In this document: piece by piece, positions 1-8,892 of the stretch | Numbering within the stretch: position 1 is the stretch's first letter | How the letters are laid out: each line of letters opens with the position of its first letter | Origin: Clostridia bacterium | GTDB taxonomy: Bacteria > Bacillota > Clostridia > Oscillospirales > CAG-272 | Direction: 5' to 3' | NCBI GenBank assembly: GCA_900753285.1 | Contig: CAADYN010000130.1 | Span: forward strand, 1-20,504 | Length of the DNA stretch: 20,504 nt | Program-made: the position numbers and the translations under genes | Notes under the pieces: model-generated | What the model was told of the DNA's origin: nothing | The model's input: only the letters and a program-made list of their open reading frames with translations | Database searches by the model: none

Positions 1-1215
1 ATATCCCGATACCGCGCAAGCCATTTCAAAGAAGTAAACAAGATATCCGAATGTATATGCGCTTCTGTTTTCGACTTCGATAACAACATTGGGAACGCCG
101 CCGTCATTGTGAGCGAACAGTGTGCCGGTCATTGCCATTCTGTTTACGTCATGAAGCTCTTTGCCGGAGAGGAAGTTGAGTCCGTCGATATTTGCCGGGT
201 CGTCGGGAATAACAACCTTGTCGTTTGCGTTTTTGAAATCCAGTACGGTCTCGAACATTGTTCTGAGTCCTTCCTGAATGTACTGTCCGAGAGAATGGAG
301 GTCTGTCGAGAAGATAACCGATGAAGGATAAAGCGACTTGTTGTCCTTGCCTTCGCTCTCGCCGTAAAGCTGCTTCCACCATTCGCTGAACATCTGAACG
401 GCAGGCTCGTATGCGGCAAGTATCTCTATCTTTTTGCCCTTATTGTAAAGGATGTTTCTGATAGAAGCGTAACGGAGACAATCATTGTGCTCTACGTCGT
501 CGTTGTTGTACTTTTCTCTTGAATCAGCCGCGCCGCGCATCATATCGTCGATGGAAATGCCTGCGACAGCGATGGGGAGAAGACCGACTGCCGTAAGAAC
601 AGAGTAACGACCGCCGATATCATCCGGAACAACGAAGGTTTCGTAGCCCTTTTCGGTTGAGAATTCTTTGAGCTTGCCGCGAGCACGGTCTGTTGTAACA
701 AAGATTCTCTCTCTTGCGCCTTCTTCGCCGTACTTCTTTTCGAGAAGCTCACGGAAAATACGGAAGGTTACTGCGGGCTCGGTGGTTGTGCCGGACTTTG
801 AGATAACGTTGATGCATACGTCGCGTCCTTCGCAGAGCTTCAGAATATCCGAAAGAGCGGACGGGCTGATGGTGTTTCCTGCGAAATAAACGTCGGGAGT
901 ATCCTTCTTGAGGTTATTATAAAGAGGCGATGTTGCGAATTCGATAGCTGCACGGGCGCCGAGGTAAGAACCGCCGATACCGATGACTACGAAAACATCG
1001 CACATTTTTTTGATTATTTCAGCGGCTGCTTTGATGCGAGCGAATTCTTCCTTGTCGTAATCAACGGGAAGATCTACCCAACCGAGAAAATCAGAGCCTG
1101 CGCCGTTTTTATTCTTTACGAGAGAATAAGCGGCTTTTGTAAGGTGTGAGATTTTTTCGATTTCGGTAGGAGCAACAAAGCCGCCAAGGTATTTTTCGTT
1201 AAGTTTGACAGACAT
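1..1215 (-). CDS. pgi: Glucose-6-phosphate isomerase (3' end cut by window edge)
   Basis: Cytosolic glycolytic enzyme that interconverts glucose-6-phosphate and fructose-6-phosphate. Reading from the ATG at 1215 gives 405 uninterrupted codons to the window edge; bacterial members have about 450 residues, so only the last ~45 are missing. Family marks seen: VIGIGGSYLGARA (residues about 77-89) and SKSGTTTE (about 139-146), which bind the sugar phosphate; the signature GGRYSVLTAVG; and GQYIQEGLRTMFET, which contains the catalytic Glu of the family. The start is supported by TGGAGGT about 8 nt upstream. The gene has its own promoter in the 214-bp gap after the carboxypeptidase gene, so it is probably transcribed separately from the envelope genes upstream. 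Identification is secure. Confidence 0.97.
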   Translation of the reverse strand, partial: MSVKLNEKYLGGFVAPTEIEKISHLTKAAYSLVKNKNGAGSDFLGWVDLPVDYDKEEFARIKAAAEIIKKMCDVFVVIGIGGSYLGARAAIEFATSPLYNNLKKDTPDVYFAGNTISPSALSDILKLCEGRDVCINVISKSGTTTEPAVTFRIFRELLEKKYGEEGARERIFVTTDRARGKLKEFSTEKGYETFVVPDDIGGRYSVLTAVGLLPIAVAGISIDDMMRGAADSREKYNNDDVEHNDCLRYASIRNILYNKGKKIEILAAYEPAVQMFSEWWKQLYGESEGKDNKSLYPSSVIFSTDLHSLGQYIQEGLRTMFETVLDFKNANDKVVIPDDPANIDGLNFLSGKELHDVNRMAMTGTLFAHNDGGVPNVVIEVENRSAYTFGYLVYFFEMACAVSGY

Positions 1216-1327
1216 TTAAATTGACCTCCAAAGCGTATGAAGCATCTGCACGAATTTATGGTGTCCGCACAGAGCCGACTTCATTATTTAAAATAAACTA
1301 AACTGTTTGGCTGTTTAATTTATCTAT

Positions 1328-1356
1328 ATAATACTACATTTTCTGTTGTTTTTCAA
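1328..1356 (-). promoter_or_regulatory. Sigma-A promoter for pgi
   Basis: On the minus strand, TTGAAA (1351-1356) and TATTAT (1328-1333) are separated by exactly 17 bp; each is 5/6 to consensus. Predicted transcription start is near 1321, leaving a leader of about 105 nt. No convincing terminator separates it from the carboxypeptidase gene upstream, so some read-through is possible. Confidence 0.7.
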
Positions 1357-1429
1357 TAGATAATTTAAGAATATTCCGAGAAATATTTCAAAAAATCGCA
1401 ATGCAGGTCATTATTTTGAGAATCCGTGT

Positions 1430-2575
1430 TTATTTCAGTGTGAAAATGCCGAGCATTCTGTACAGCAGAGCGAAAAAACCGATTCTGTCGACGTCTTCCG
1501 AGGCTGTGATGTCGCTCTCGTTTATGACTTTTCCGTCAACAAGGTAGCGCACAACTCCGACTTTGTCCCCTTTTTTCACGGGAGCTGGTATGTTTTCGCT
1601 GATGAGAAACTCCGTCTGGACGCTTTTGTTCTTGCCTTTTCCCATGAGCTTTGAAAACGGAGGATATTCGCATTTGCAGCTGTCCTTTACTCCGCCTATT
1701 ATGCTTGCTTCTCCCGCTTCCCCACCCTCGTTTTCGTAGAGAGAATAATTTGCGAATCCGTAGTCGAGCAGCTGTTTTGCGCTTTCGTTTCGTATGTCCC
1801 TCGTGTCCGCTCCCATGATGACCGCTATCAGGTGAAGTCCGTCCCTCTCAGCCGTCGCGCTCATGCAGAATCCCGCCTTTAATGTTGAGCCGGTTTTCAG
1901 CCCTGTCGCACCGCTATAAAATCTTATGAGCCTGTTTGTGTTTGTCAGACCGAATTCCCCGTTCCGTATGGTGTCCATCCATATCTTCGAGTATTTTGTT
2001 ATGGTTTTATGCTTTAGAAGCTCGCGTGACATAAGTGCGATATCGTATGCGCTTGTCAGATGCTTTGTCGTGTCGTCGTCAAGTCCGGTTACGTTTTCAA
2101 AGCAGGTGTTGTGCATTCCGAGCTCCGCCGCTTTTTCGTTCATTCGGTTGACAAACGCTTCTTCGCTTCCGGCTACCTTTTCAGCGAGAGCTACTGCGGC
2201 GTCGTTTGCTGAGGCTATGATAACGCATTTCAGCATTTCCTCGGCTTTCATCGTCTCTCCCGGCTCGAGAAATACCTGTGAACCGCCCATTGAAGCCGCA
2301 TATTCGCTTACCTGAATGTCGTCGTCAAGCGAGATGTTTCCTTTGTCCACCTCTTCCATGAACAACAGCAGCGTCATGATTTTTGTTACAGATGCGGGCG
2401 GCAAGGCTTGTTCGGCGTTTTTTGCGTAAAGCAATTCTCCCGTAGCCTGATCCATAAGCAGTGCGGAATCCGCCTTGACGTCAAACGGTGTGTTGTCGGG
2501 AACCTCTGCCAAAACAGGTATCGTTAATGATAACACAAGAATGACAGCAAGCACCGACGAGATTATTCTTGACAT
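1430..2575 (-). CDS. D-alanyl-D-alanine carboxypeptidase (PBP5/DacF type, peptidase S11)
   Basis: Secreted penicillin-binding protein that removes the terminal D-Ala of peptidoglycan stem peptides and so limits cross-linking. With the ATG at 2575 it has 381 residues. A signal peptide covers residues 1-23 (hydrophobic core, cleavage after VLA). The three active-site motifs are present and well spaced: SVTK (62-65, nucleophile Ser and Lys), SAN (122-124) and KTG (227-229). A PBP5-C-like beta domain follows, and the C-terminus ends in a short amphipathic segment (DRIGFFALLYRMLGIF) of the kind that anchors such proteins to the membrane outer face. An in-frame TTG at 2596 would add seven residues before the signal peptide, but ATG 2575 has GGGG 8 nt upstream and gives a normal signal peptide. 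It lies 66 nt downstream of the DUF4129-like gene in the same direction, which fits a cell-wall operon. Confidence 0.94.
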   Translation of the reverse strand: MSRIISSVLAVILVLSLTIPVLAEVPDNTPFDVKADSALLMDQATGELLYAKNAEQALPPASVTKIMTLLLFMEEVDKGNISLDDDIQVSEYAASMGGSQVFLEPGETMKAEEMLKCVIIASANDAAVALAEKVAGSEEAFVNRMNEKAAELGMHNTCFENVTGLDDDTTKHLTSAYDIALMSRELLKHKTITKYSKIWMDTIRNGEFGLTNTNRLIRFYSGATGLKTGSTLKAGFCMSATAERDGLHLIAVIMGADTRDIRNESAKQLLDYGFANYSLYENEGGEAGEASIIGGVKDSCKCEYPPFSKLMGKGKNKSVQTEFLISENIPAPVKKGDKVGVVRYLVDGKVINESDITASEDVDRIGFFALLYRMLGIFTLK

Positions 2576-2641
2576 AAAAAATACCCCGATAAACAAGAAT
2601 TATGTTATTCTATATTTATTGGAGTATTTGTTTTTTATGCG

Positions 2642-4090
2642 TCAATACAAATATCGCTTGACCTCGGCGCAGATATTTCCGAGTATTTCCGCGGCTTCGG
2701 AATCAGACACGTGAGCTTCGGCATAGCGCACCTTCTCGAAATCCGCCGTGATTCGGTCAATGTCGGCTTTCTCAACGGCTCTCTCGACTTTTTTCTCAAC
2801 CTGACGCGGAGTATCGGACTGCTTCAGCGCAATGTTCATCTTCTTGTACATTTTTAAGAGAACAGAATACGCGTAACACAGCTGGCTGTCGTAGTCCCGC
2901 AGTCTGCCAAGCTCACGGATGAAGGTTTTGTAGTCCTCAGTTGCGTCAGCCATAGCGTCATAGTCACGTATCGCGGCGTTTTGTATCCGCTTTTTTTCAT
3001 CCTGATAATTGTTCAGTTCATCCACTTCGTTCGGGTCAAAGGAGTTTTTGAATATCTCCCTGCCAATCAGATACACGGAAATGACTTCACGTATCCAATT
3101 CCGTATGCGGACAAACAGCTTTACGAGGAAGCCCTTCTTTATACCGAAATAAAGAACCAATCCGACGGCAACGATGAATATGAACACGGCGATTATGTTT
3201 ACGTTTTCGTTTGATACCACATCTCGCTTGAACTGCGCCATTGCCTCGTCTGAATCAACATAATCGTACTCTTCAAGCTCACCGACAGTGTTTGTGTGGA
3301 ATAATCTGAACAGCAGTACATAAAGAACGCTTTTCAGTATTATCCACATTCCCGACAGCAGGATGTACACGACATACGCCACGGCAAGGAACGCAAGAAA
3401 CAGCACAAACACGAGAAAGACATTATAAAGTCTCGAGGACGGAGTCATGACGGAGACAACCGAGCCGCGGTACTGCTTTTGAAGATTGCTCTGGTTGAAC
3501 ACGAGAAGAACGCACAGAGTGAATATTACTATCGGAACTGCTATTAAGAACCTCGGATAAAAGTCTGCGTATATCGCGAGGAAGAATGATTCAACGTAGA
3601 AGAGTGCCGCTCCGCTGAGAAGAACATAAATATGCGACAGTCTTTGCGCGGGATAAAACCACATAACCACACCGATTACAGACGAGAGCAGATAGATGAG
3701 CGCGAAAAATACAGTGTAAATCACATCGTAGCGGAACGTCACGCCATAATAAAACATTGCCCGCGACAGTGAGTCAAAGGCGAGTGTCACGGGAAAGCCG
3801 AGAACAAGGATTATAAGAATCGGAACAGCGGCGTATATCGGTTTGAATCCCGCGACAATTCCCTCTTTTACAGATGAAAAACCGTCGAGCGATTTTCTCT
3901 TGTTTTGCAGCTTCGCGTTGACTGATTGGAGAAAAAATCCCACGAACGAGAATACTACAGCAAGAAGAGGTACAAATACATATGACAGAGGAAACGCCGT
4001 GCCGAGGAGCAGAATCGACAGCGGAACTGTGAGCATGGCTGCACCGATGAGCGACACAAGTCCGAGCACATGGTCAATGAATTTTATCAT
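2642..4090 (-). CDS. Polytopic membrane protein with DUF4129-like C-terminal region
   Basis: 482-residue integral membrane protein. Hydrophobic segments lie at about 7-30, 36-55, 86-105, 122-146, 153-173, 181-198, 221-263 and 298-318, followed by a cytosolic or exposed C-terminal tail of about 160 residues. The tail resembles DUF4129: an ELGRLRDYDSQLCYAY segment, then SDTPRQVEKKVERAV (about 425-439) and FEKVRYAEAHVSDSEA (about 451-466), matching the usual 'TP.e...rl...f..vRYg' layout. In standard MoxR-DUF58 operons the DUF4129 tail usually follows a transglutaminase core; I see no Cys-His-Asp transglutaminase domain here. The ATG overlaps the stop of the DUF58 gene (ATGA), which indicates translational coupling. 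Function is unknown; the context suggests an envelope or secretion-quality role together with the MoxR ATPase. The DUF4129 assignment is by eye from weak motifs. Confidence 0.75.
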   Translation of the reverse strand: MIKFIDHVLGLVSLIGAAMLTVPLSILLLGTAFPLSYVFVPLLAVVFSFVGFFLQSVNAKLQNKRKSLDGFSSVKEGIVAGFKPIYAAVPILIILVLGFPVTLAFDSLSRAMFYYGVTFRYDVIYTVFFALIYLLSSVIGVVMWFYPAQRLSHIYVLLSGAALFYVESFFLAIYADFYPRFLIAVPIVIFTLCVLLVFNQSNLQKQYRGSVVSVMTPSSRLYNVFLVFVLFLAFLAVAYVVYILLSGMWIILKSVLYVLLFRLFHTNTVGELEEYDYVDSDEAMAQFKRDVVSNENVNIIAVFIFIVAVGLVLYFGIKKGFLVKLFVRIRNWIREVISVYLIGREIFKNSFDPNEVDELNNYQDEKKRIQNAAIRDYDAMADATEDYKTFIRELGRLRDYDSQLCYAYSVLLKMYKKMNIALKQSDTPRQVEKKVERAVEKADIDRITADFEKVRYAEAHVSDSEAAEILGNICAEVKRYLY

Positions 4091-5301
4091 TTGCTTCCTC
4101 CATCGTCGATATATGTTTTAAAATGCACTTCTATGTCGTCCGGGATTATCATGGCATTGCTGCTTGCGGAGGTTATGTAGAACATACACGATATCCCTGC
4201 GCTTCTGAGTGAATAGGCGAAGTTTATCATGCGCTCGCTTAGATATGATGAGATAAAGATGATGTTACCGCCGCCTGTGTAGATATGCGGGTTCTCTACT
4301 ATTCTGTCCATGAGCGCTTCAATAGGCTCGGATATCATAAGCTCTATTTTCGCGAGTATTCTCAGTGCGGAGAGCATATCGTTTTTTCCTCTTAATGAAG
4401 GAGAGATAAAGAAGCTGCTGTTTTCCTCGGCTATGTCTCCGTCATACACATTTTCGGGAGGTGTGTTTGAGATAAGTCTGACAGGCACGTTTTCCGACGA
4501 CACCTTATCAAGTATTGAAGCGGCGACAGTCAAACAAAGCTCAACGGGAGCACGCATACTTGGAGCGCCGGGAATGCTTTTCTCCATGTCTCGGGACTGC
4601 ATATTCAGCAAGATGTTGAACGCGTGACGGTCGGTGAACTCTTCAATATTGACCATCAGCTTTTCTCGCGCCGCGGTTTGCAGCCAGTTTATTCGGTTCA
4701 TAGGGTCTCCGCTTGCGTACTCTCTGATTCCCGCCTTAATGAGAGGGTCTGAGAGCAGGCTTGTCTCAACTATGAAGTCTCCGCTTGTGAATTTGGATTT
4801 GGTGAACTCGCTGTCCAGATTTATTGCTTTCGGGAGTACCGTCACTACCGCGTGAGAGTCTTTATCGGGAGAGATAACCTTTGCGTTGGGATTGGAGCCG
4901 AAAATGTCGTCCGCGAGCATGGAGACAGAACCGAGACGGTATGTTCCGCGGATTTTGCAGACTACTTTCCAGCGGCGTTTTATTACTTCTCGTCCGTGGA
5001 GAACAAAAACACTGTGTATCACTCGCGGGAATGTTTCCTTTATGCCGCCGTTTTTTTCGTCCCTCTCGTTTATGCGGAACACAAGACCGTCAGGCAGCTC
5101 CGTGTCCACCTTCAAAAACGGGAGAGGGAGGAATTTTTTGTTTGATATTTCCTCGTACACATATACCTCATCCCCCTCAAATACCTCGTCGGAAGACAGC
5201 GTAACCTTGTATTCGAGCTTGTCAAAGGCATATTTGCGGTAGATTCTCGCCTGCAAAACAAACACGAGAACCGCCGCTATAACTATAGTCAGATAAATCA
5301 T
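4087..5301 (-). CDS. DUF58 domain protein
   Basis: 404 residues. One N-terminal membrane segment (about 2-17) is followed by a beta-rich region and then the DUF58 core. The diagnostic stretch is GIREYASGDPMNRINWLQTA (about 191-210), continuing with REKLMV, which fits the family pattern 'reY..GD..r.InW..tAr...LmV'. DUF58 proteins have a von Willebrand factor A-like fold and are nearly always encoded beside MoxR ATPases; the pair is thought to assemble or activate membrane or secreted targets, but the biochemical role is not settled. The gene starts 2 nt after the MoxR stop and overlaps the next gene by 4 nt, so the three are almost certainly made together. Confidence 0.9.
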   Translation of the reverse strand: MIYLTIVIAAVLVFVLQARIYRKYAFDKLEYKVTLSSDEVFEGDEVYVYEEISNKKFLPLPFLKVDTELPDGLVFRINERDEKNGGIKETFPRVIHSVFVLHGREVIKRRWKVVCKIRGTYRLGSVSMLADDIFGSNPNAKVISPDKDSHAVVTVLPKAINLDSEFTKSKFTSGDFIVETSLLSDPLIKAGIREYASGDPMNRINWLQTAAREKLMVNIEEFTDRHAFNILLNMQSRDMEKSIPGAPSMRAPVELCLTVAASILDKVSSENVPVRLISNTPPENVYDGDIAEENSSFFISPSLRGKNDMLSALRILAKIELMISEPIEALMDRIVENPHIYTGGGNIIFISSYLSERMINFAYSLRSAGISCMFYITSASSNAMIIPDDIEVHFKTYIDDGGSK

Positions 5302-5303
5302 AG

Positions 5304-6251
5304 TCAGTCGACAGGGGCTTTCACCGTGTTAATGAGGTCTTCTATAACCTTCTCACCAGTGTCGGTCAGCCTGATAGTATTTGAAGTTTTCACAAGTATT
5401 CTGTGTGAGAGTACGGGAACAGCCACGCTTTTTACGTCGTCCGGCAGAACAAAATCACGTCCCATGATTCCGGCGTATGCCTGGGACGCTTTCATCAGTG
5501 CGAGTGAGGCGCGCGGGCTGATTCCGAGTCGGAGTTTTTCGCTGTTTCGCGTAGCCTCGGCAATGTTCAGAATGTATTCTTTTATAGGTTCGCTTACAGT
5601 TATTTCACATACCGCGTCTGAAGCTGCTTTTACGTCCTCTTTTGTGCATACGGCGGACAGAGTATCAAACGGATTTTTGCCGTTGTACTGAGAGAGAATT
5701 TCCTTTTCCGCGCTTCTTTCGGGATATCCGAGCGAGAGCTTCATGAGAAATCTGTCAAGCTGAGCTTCGGGGAGCGGGAAGGTACCGAGTGATTCTATCG
5801 GGTTTTGTGTGGCTATTACGAAGAACGGGTCGTCGAGCTTGTATGTAACTCCATCGACTGTAGCCTGATGTTCTCCCATGCATTCGAGAAGCGCAGACTG
5901 AGTACGGGGTGTGGTACGGTTTATCTCGTCTGCAAGGAGGATGTTAGTGAACACAGGTCCGCGTCTGAACACGAATTCCGTCCTTTTCTGATCGTAAAAG
6001 TTGATCCCTGTGACGTCTGACGGAAGAAGGTCGGGTGTGAACTGTATTCTGCTCATTTCCGCGGAGACTGACTTTGCAAGAGCCTTTGCGAGAGTGGTTT
6101 TTCCTGTTCCGGGAATATCGTCGAGCAGAACATGTCCTCGGCAAAGCATGGCAGTCACCGCAAAACGAATCTCACGCTCCTTGCCGTAGATTACTTTTCC
6201 GACATTATTTATTATGCTCTCGGCAGTTTTGTTTATGATATCGCATTTCAT
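5304..6251 (-). CDS. MoxR-family AAA+ ATPase
   Basis: 315-residue cytosolic AAA+ ATPase (AAA_3 plus lid), the normal length for MoxR proteins. Visible motifs: Walker A DIPGTGKTT (45-53), Walker B ILLADEIN (104-111), sensor-1 region ATQNP (147-151) and QLDRF (164-168) with a likely arginine finger. A C-terminal helical lid runs from about 225 to the end. MoxR proteins act as chaperone-like motors that load cofactors or remodel partner proteins, generally together with DUF58/VWA partners; the immediate downstream DUF58 gene fits this. The start ATG at 6251 has AAGGGG about 9 nt upstream. It follows the GH106-like gene by 26 nt. Confidence 0.95.
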   Translation of the reverse strand: MKCDIINKTAESIINNVGKVIYGKEREIRFAVTAMLCRGHVLLDDIPGTGKTTLAKALAKSVSAEMSRIQFTPDLLPSDVTGINFYDQKRTEFVFRRGPVFTNILLADEINRTTPRTQSALLECMGEHQATVDGVTYKLDDPFFVIATQNPIESLGTFPLPEAQLDRFLMKLSLGYPERSAEKEILSQYNGKNPFDTLSAVCTKEDVKAASDAVCEITVSEPIKEYILNIAEATRNSEKLRLGISPRASLALMKASQAYAGIMGRDFVLPDDVKSVAVPVLSHRILVKTSNTIRLTDTGEKVIEDLINTVKAPVD

Positions 6252-6277
6252 GGGCGTATCCCCTTTATTATAATAAA

Positions 6278-8683
6278 TCAGTAGCTTTTTTGCGGATAAT
6301 ACTCTTCTGCTTCAACGGTTTCGGTGAGGTCGCGGCTCAGCTCTTTTTGTGTGCGCTGGAGAGGGCTTACGATGAATACGCACGACGACGCGCCTATCTC
6401 TTCCTCTACCATTGTGTATATTTCTCCGCGGAACTTTACTGTATGTGCCGCTAACTTGCGTACTTTTCCAGTGTAAGGATTCCATTCTTCGGGAGTGAGG
6501 TTCCCTCTCAGGAGAATGTTTCCGTGGTATTCCTCGCCCATTGTGTTTGTGAAGTAGTAAATGTCGCATCCGGCGTATTTTTTGTGCAGGTAATTGATGG
6601 AGCATCCGCTGGCGAGCCGTTTGTCAACACCGACCTTCATGAACGCGGGAAGATGATAGTTTACGATACCGAGGAATTCTCTCCTTGGCATATTGTCTAT
6701 GTACACGTCAGGCGCGATACCGAAGTTCTCCGTAGCCTGGAAAAGAATATCCGCCGCAACAGATTCCGTACCGTCGACGGAGCGTTTGTTTGACGGGAGA
6801 TAGTACGCCGCGCCGCCTTTTTCGTTCTCGTTTTTGTAGTACATTCTGTATTTTTTGTTGTCAAGCACATCATCGCCGAAGATGTATTTTATAATCTCCT
6901 GCACTTCTCTGTCCTCAGCTGATTCTGATTCAAGCGCCGCGTTGACTGATGTGTAGATATCGGAGCACTCGCATGCTTCTGTCGGGAGGTTGTCCGTTGC
7001 AATTATCTTTCCGCCCTCGTTGTAGAATTTCTTTATTATACGCAGAGCTTTCAGGCTGATTATCGACATTGACGGGAGTATGACGAGCTTGAATTTCATC
7101 ACGTTCTGACCGCTGCTGAGATACAGTACACCGTTTTCGGCGAGAGCGTGTTCCACTACGGCGCTTGGATGGATGAATGTAGAATCGATTCCCACGTAGT
7201 TGAGAAAGTTGTTCATAAGCTCCATGTAGTCGGCGTTTTCCGGAGTGGACGGGTATTCAAATCCCGATATTTTTGACTGATACAGGTATACGAGGGAGTG
7301 AAGCGAATGTATTGGATATAGTATGGCAACCTCGCTTATGTGCTCTCCTCCGCGCAGCATTGTCTGAACCCTTGTAACAAACGACGCGTATTCCGTGAGG
7401 TCGTCGCCTTTTGAGAATATCGAGCCCCACACAGGCGTTTCGTTTTCGACAATATCCGTGTTTTCCTTTGTTCTGTCCTCTCCGAGGTGGGCGAAAATCA
7501 TGTTTACTCCGCGAACGAAGACATTCATTGATTCACGGTAGATGATATCCCTTGTGAGCGACATATAGTATTTGAAAAGGTCGGCGGTCACCGTGTCGCA
7601 TCCCATTTCATCTGCCGCGCCGGCTGCTATTCTTATGCCATTCAAACCGTAGAGATAAGCGAAAGGCATGGAGACTCCGGGAGCCGAGGCATACTTATGA
7701 AGCATCTGACCGTCTCCGAACAACCATGAGCAGGCTGCGGCTTTGCTTTCTGCGGGAAAACCCGTGCAGAACACATTGTGAGCCTTGCAGTAATACGATA
7801 CGGCTTTGAGATATCCTTCAACGAGCATTTTTGCACGGCAGCTCATGAGCATACACTTGTATCTTCTTGAGCTTCCGCCGAAGTCACGGAACATGAGCGT
7901 GTAGTAAGGAGCGGGGTCGAAGCCGTACTCTTCCTCAAAGCACTCGTTGAAATGCTCGTCCCACATTCTGCGGTTCTGTCCGGCGAACATTATATTACGG
8001 TAGATAAACAGTGAAAATCCGACCTTCTCGCCGTCTGAAAAGCTTTCCGTGAGTCTGCCGAAGGTGGAGCGGATGAAGTCGAGGGAGATATCGTAGTCGA
8101 GGGTGTTGATGACATGAGCGTTCATATCCGGCTCGCATACATATTCCTCGATGTTCCAGTTTCCGTCGGGTACCTGCCACTCAAGAACATTGTCGGCGGC
8201 GAAAGAACGTAAATCCGTTACTGTGAGGTCGATATCGTTCACTGCGACGAGGGACATGAGCTTTCCTTTTCTGTGGAGATTTATCTTAATTTTTTCTCCC
8301 TCGGTGCAGGAATATTCGTATTTTGTCAGGATTTTACATATTACATCCTCCGCGTTATCCTGCGCCGCTATGTATTCACGCATTACGTATGAGTCGTCAA
8401 GGTAACCGAGCTTCATCTGGCAGGCGTCGGCTTCCTTCTTTATCTTTCCGTACATATCGTAGTATTCACGCGTCAGAGCTTTCACTACGCTGTTTTTGTC
8501 AGTGAACGGAATAATGCCGCTGTAGCCTGATTTCTTGTAGCCTGCTATCAGTTTTTCTATCTTTCCCGGAACAAGTCCGCAGTCCATCGGCAGGTATATG
8601 TAAGGTCCGGTAGGTTCTTTTTCACTTTGGAATTGTTTTTTCAGCGATACGGGATCATTTATCAAGTTTTTTTCGTTTATCAT
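6278..8683 (-). CDS. Divergent GH106-like (alpha-L-rhamnosidase-related) protein
   Basis: 801 residues with no signal peptide or membrane segment, so predicted cytosolic. The architecture follows large GH106-like hydrolases: an N-terminal TIM-barrel start (PYIYLPMDCGLVPGKIEKL, about 27-45), a central block FNECFEEEYGFDPAPYY typical of the 'F...YGYD...yl..lf' segment, then FCTGFPAESK and APGVSMPF corresponding to the usual 'tGH..E' and 'PGiD' blocks, a VAILYP segment (beta-galactosidase trimerisation/GATase-like region), and a C-terminal beta region. The positions where I would expect acidic catalytic residues (FTDEP and SE-type motifs, from memory) read LFIYRN and TADLFK instead, so the active site may be altered or lost. 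It is the first gene of the MoxR-DUF58-DUF4129-carboxypeptidase run and has its own promoter. Substrate unknown; family assignment is moderate. Confidence 0.6.
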   Translation of the reverse strand: MINEKNLINDPVSLKKQFQSEKEPTGPYIYLPMDCGLVPGKIEKLIAGYKKSGYSGIIPFTDKNSVVKALTREYYDMYGKIKKEADACQMKLGYLDDSYVMREYIAAQDNAEDVICKILTKYEYSCTEGEKIKINLHRKGKLMSLVAVNDIDLTVTDLRSFAADNVLEWQVPDGNWNIEEYVCEPDMNAHVINTLDYDISLDFIRSTFGRLTESFSDGEKVGFSLFIYRNIMFAGQNRRMWDEHFNECFEEEYGFDPAPYYTLMFRDFGGSSRRYKCMLMSCRAKMLVEGYLKAVSYYCKAHNVFCTGFPAESKAAACSWLFGDGQMLHKYASAPGVSMPFAYLYGLNGIRIAAGAADEMGCDTVTADLFKYYMSLTRDIIYRESMNVFVRGVNMIFAHLGEDRTKENTDIVENETPVWGSIFSKGDDLTEYASFVTRVQTMLRGGEHISEVAILYPIHSLHSLVYLYQSKISGFEYPSTPENADYMELMNNFLNYVGIDSTFIHPSAVVEHALAENGVLYLSSGQNVMKFKLVILPSMSIISLKALRIIKKFYNEGGKIIATDNLPTEACECSDIYTSVNAALESESAEDREVQEIIKYIFGDDVLDNKKYRMYYKNENEKGGAAYYLPSNKRSVDGTESVAADILFQATENFGIAPDVYIDNMPRREFLGIVNYHLPAFMKVGVDKRLASGCSINYLHKKYAGCDIYYFTNTMGEEYHGNILLRGNLTPEEWNPYTGKVRKLAAHTVKFRGEIYTMVEEEIGASSCVFIVSPLQRTQKELSRDLTETVEAEEYYPQKSY

Positions 8684-8754
8684 AACACAGTTTACGCCCT
8701 CATCTTATCCGGATTGAGAAACGTTCCTTTCCTGATTCACTGTAATATGGCTAC

Positions 8755-8783
8755 ATTATATCATATAATTTTATTTTTGTACA
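8755..8783 (-). promoter_or_regulatory. Promoter for the GH106-like/MoxR operon
   Basis: Read on the minus strand, TGTACA (8778-8783) and a perfect TATAAT (8755-8760) are 17 bp apart. The -35 is only 4/6, the -10 is 6/6. Predicted start near 8748 leaves a leader of about 65 nt before the ATG at 8683. The ribosome site (GAGGG, about 13 nt from the ATG) is loose, so initiation of this gene may be weak. Confidence 0.6.
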
Positions 8784-8861
8784 TACCGATTAAACAATAT
8801 TTTAAACAGATATGTGTAAATATAACATGACTTTTATTATATGATAAATAAACGATAATTC

Positions 8862-8885
8862 TAAAATTTTGTATTAAAATTTTAA
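8862..8885. repeat. Tandem TAAAATTTT repeats / UP-element-like tract
   Basis: Two 9-bp copies 13 bp apart, lying about 44-66 bp upstream of the predicted start of the ABC operon. Their composition (A-tract followed by T-tract, twice) and position fit an RNA polymerase alpha-subunit UP element; a regulator operator is an alternative. Confidence 0.5.
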
Positions 8886-8892
8886 TAATGCA

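Noticed and set aside
2576..2596. In-frame TTG start seven codons upstream for the carboxypeptidase
   Set aside because: Its upstream sequence lacks a ribosome site, while ATG 2575 has GGGG at 8 nt and gives a standard signal peptide.
8627..8830. Short plus-strand frame running from the GH106-like gene into the intergenic region
   Set aside because: Starts within a coding gene on the other strand, has no ribosome site and very AT-rich, low-information translation.
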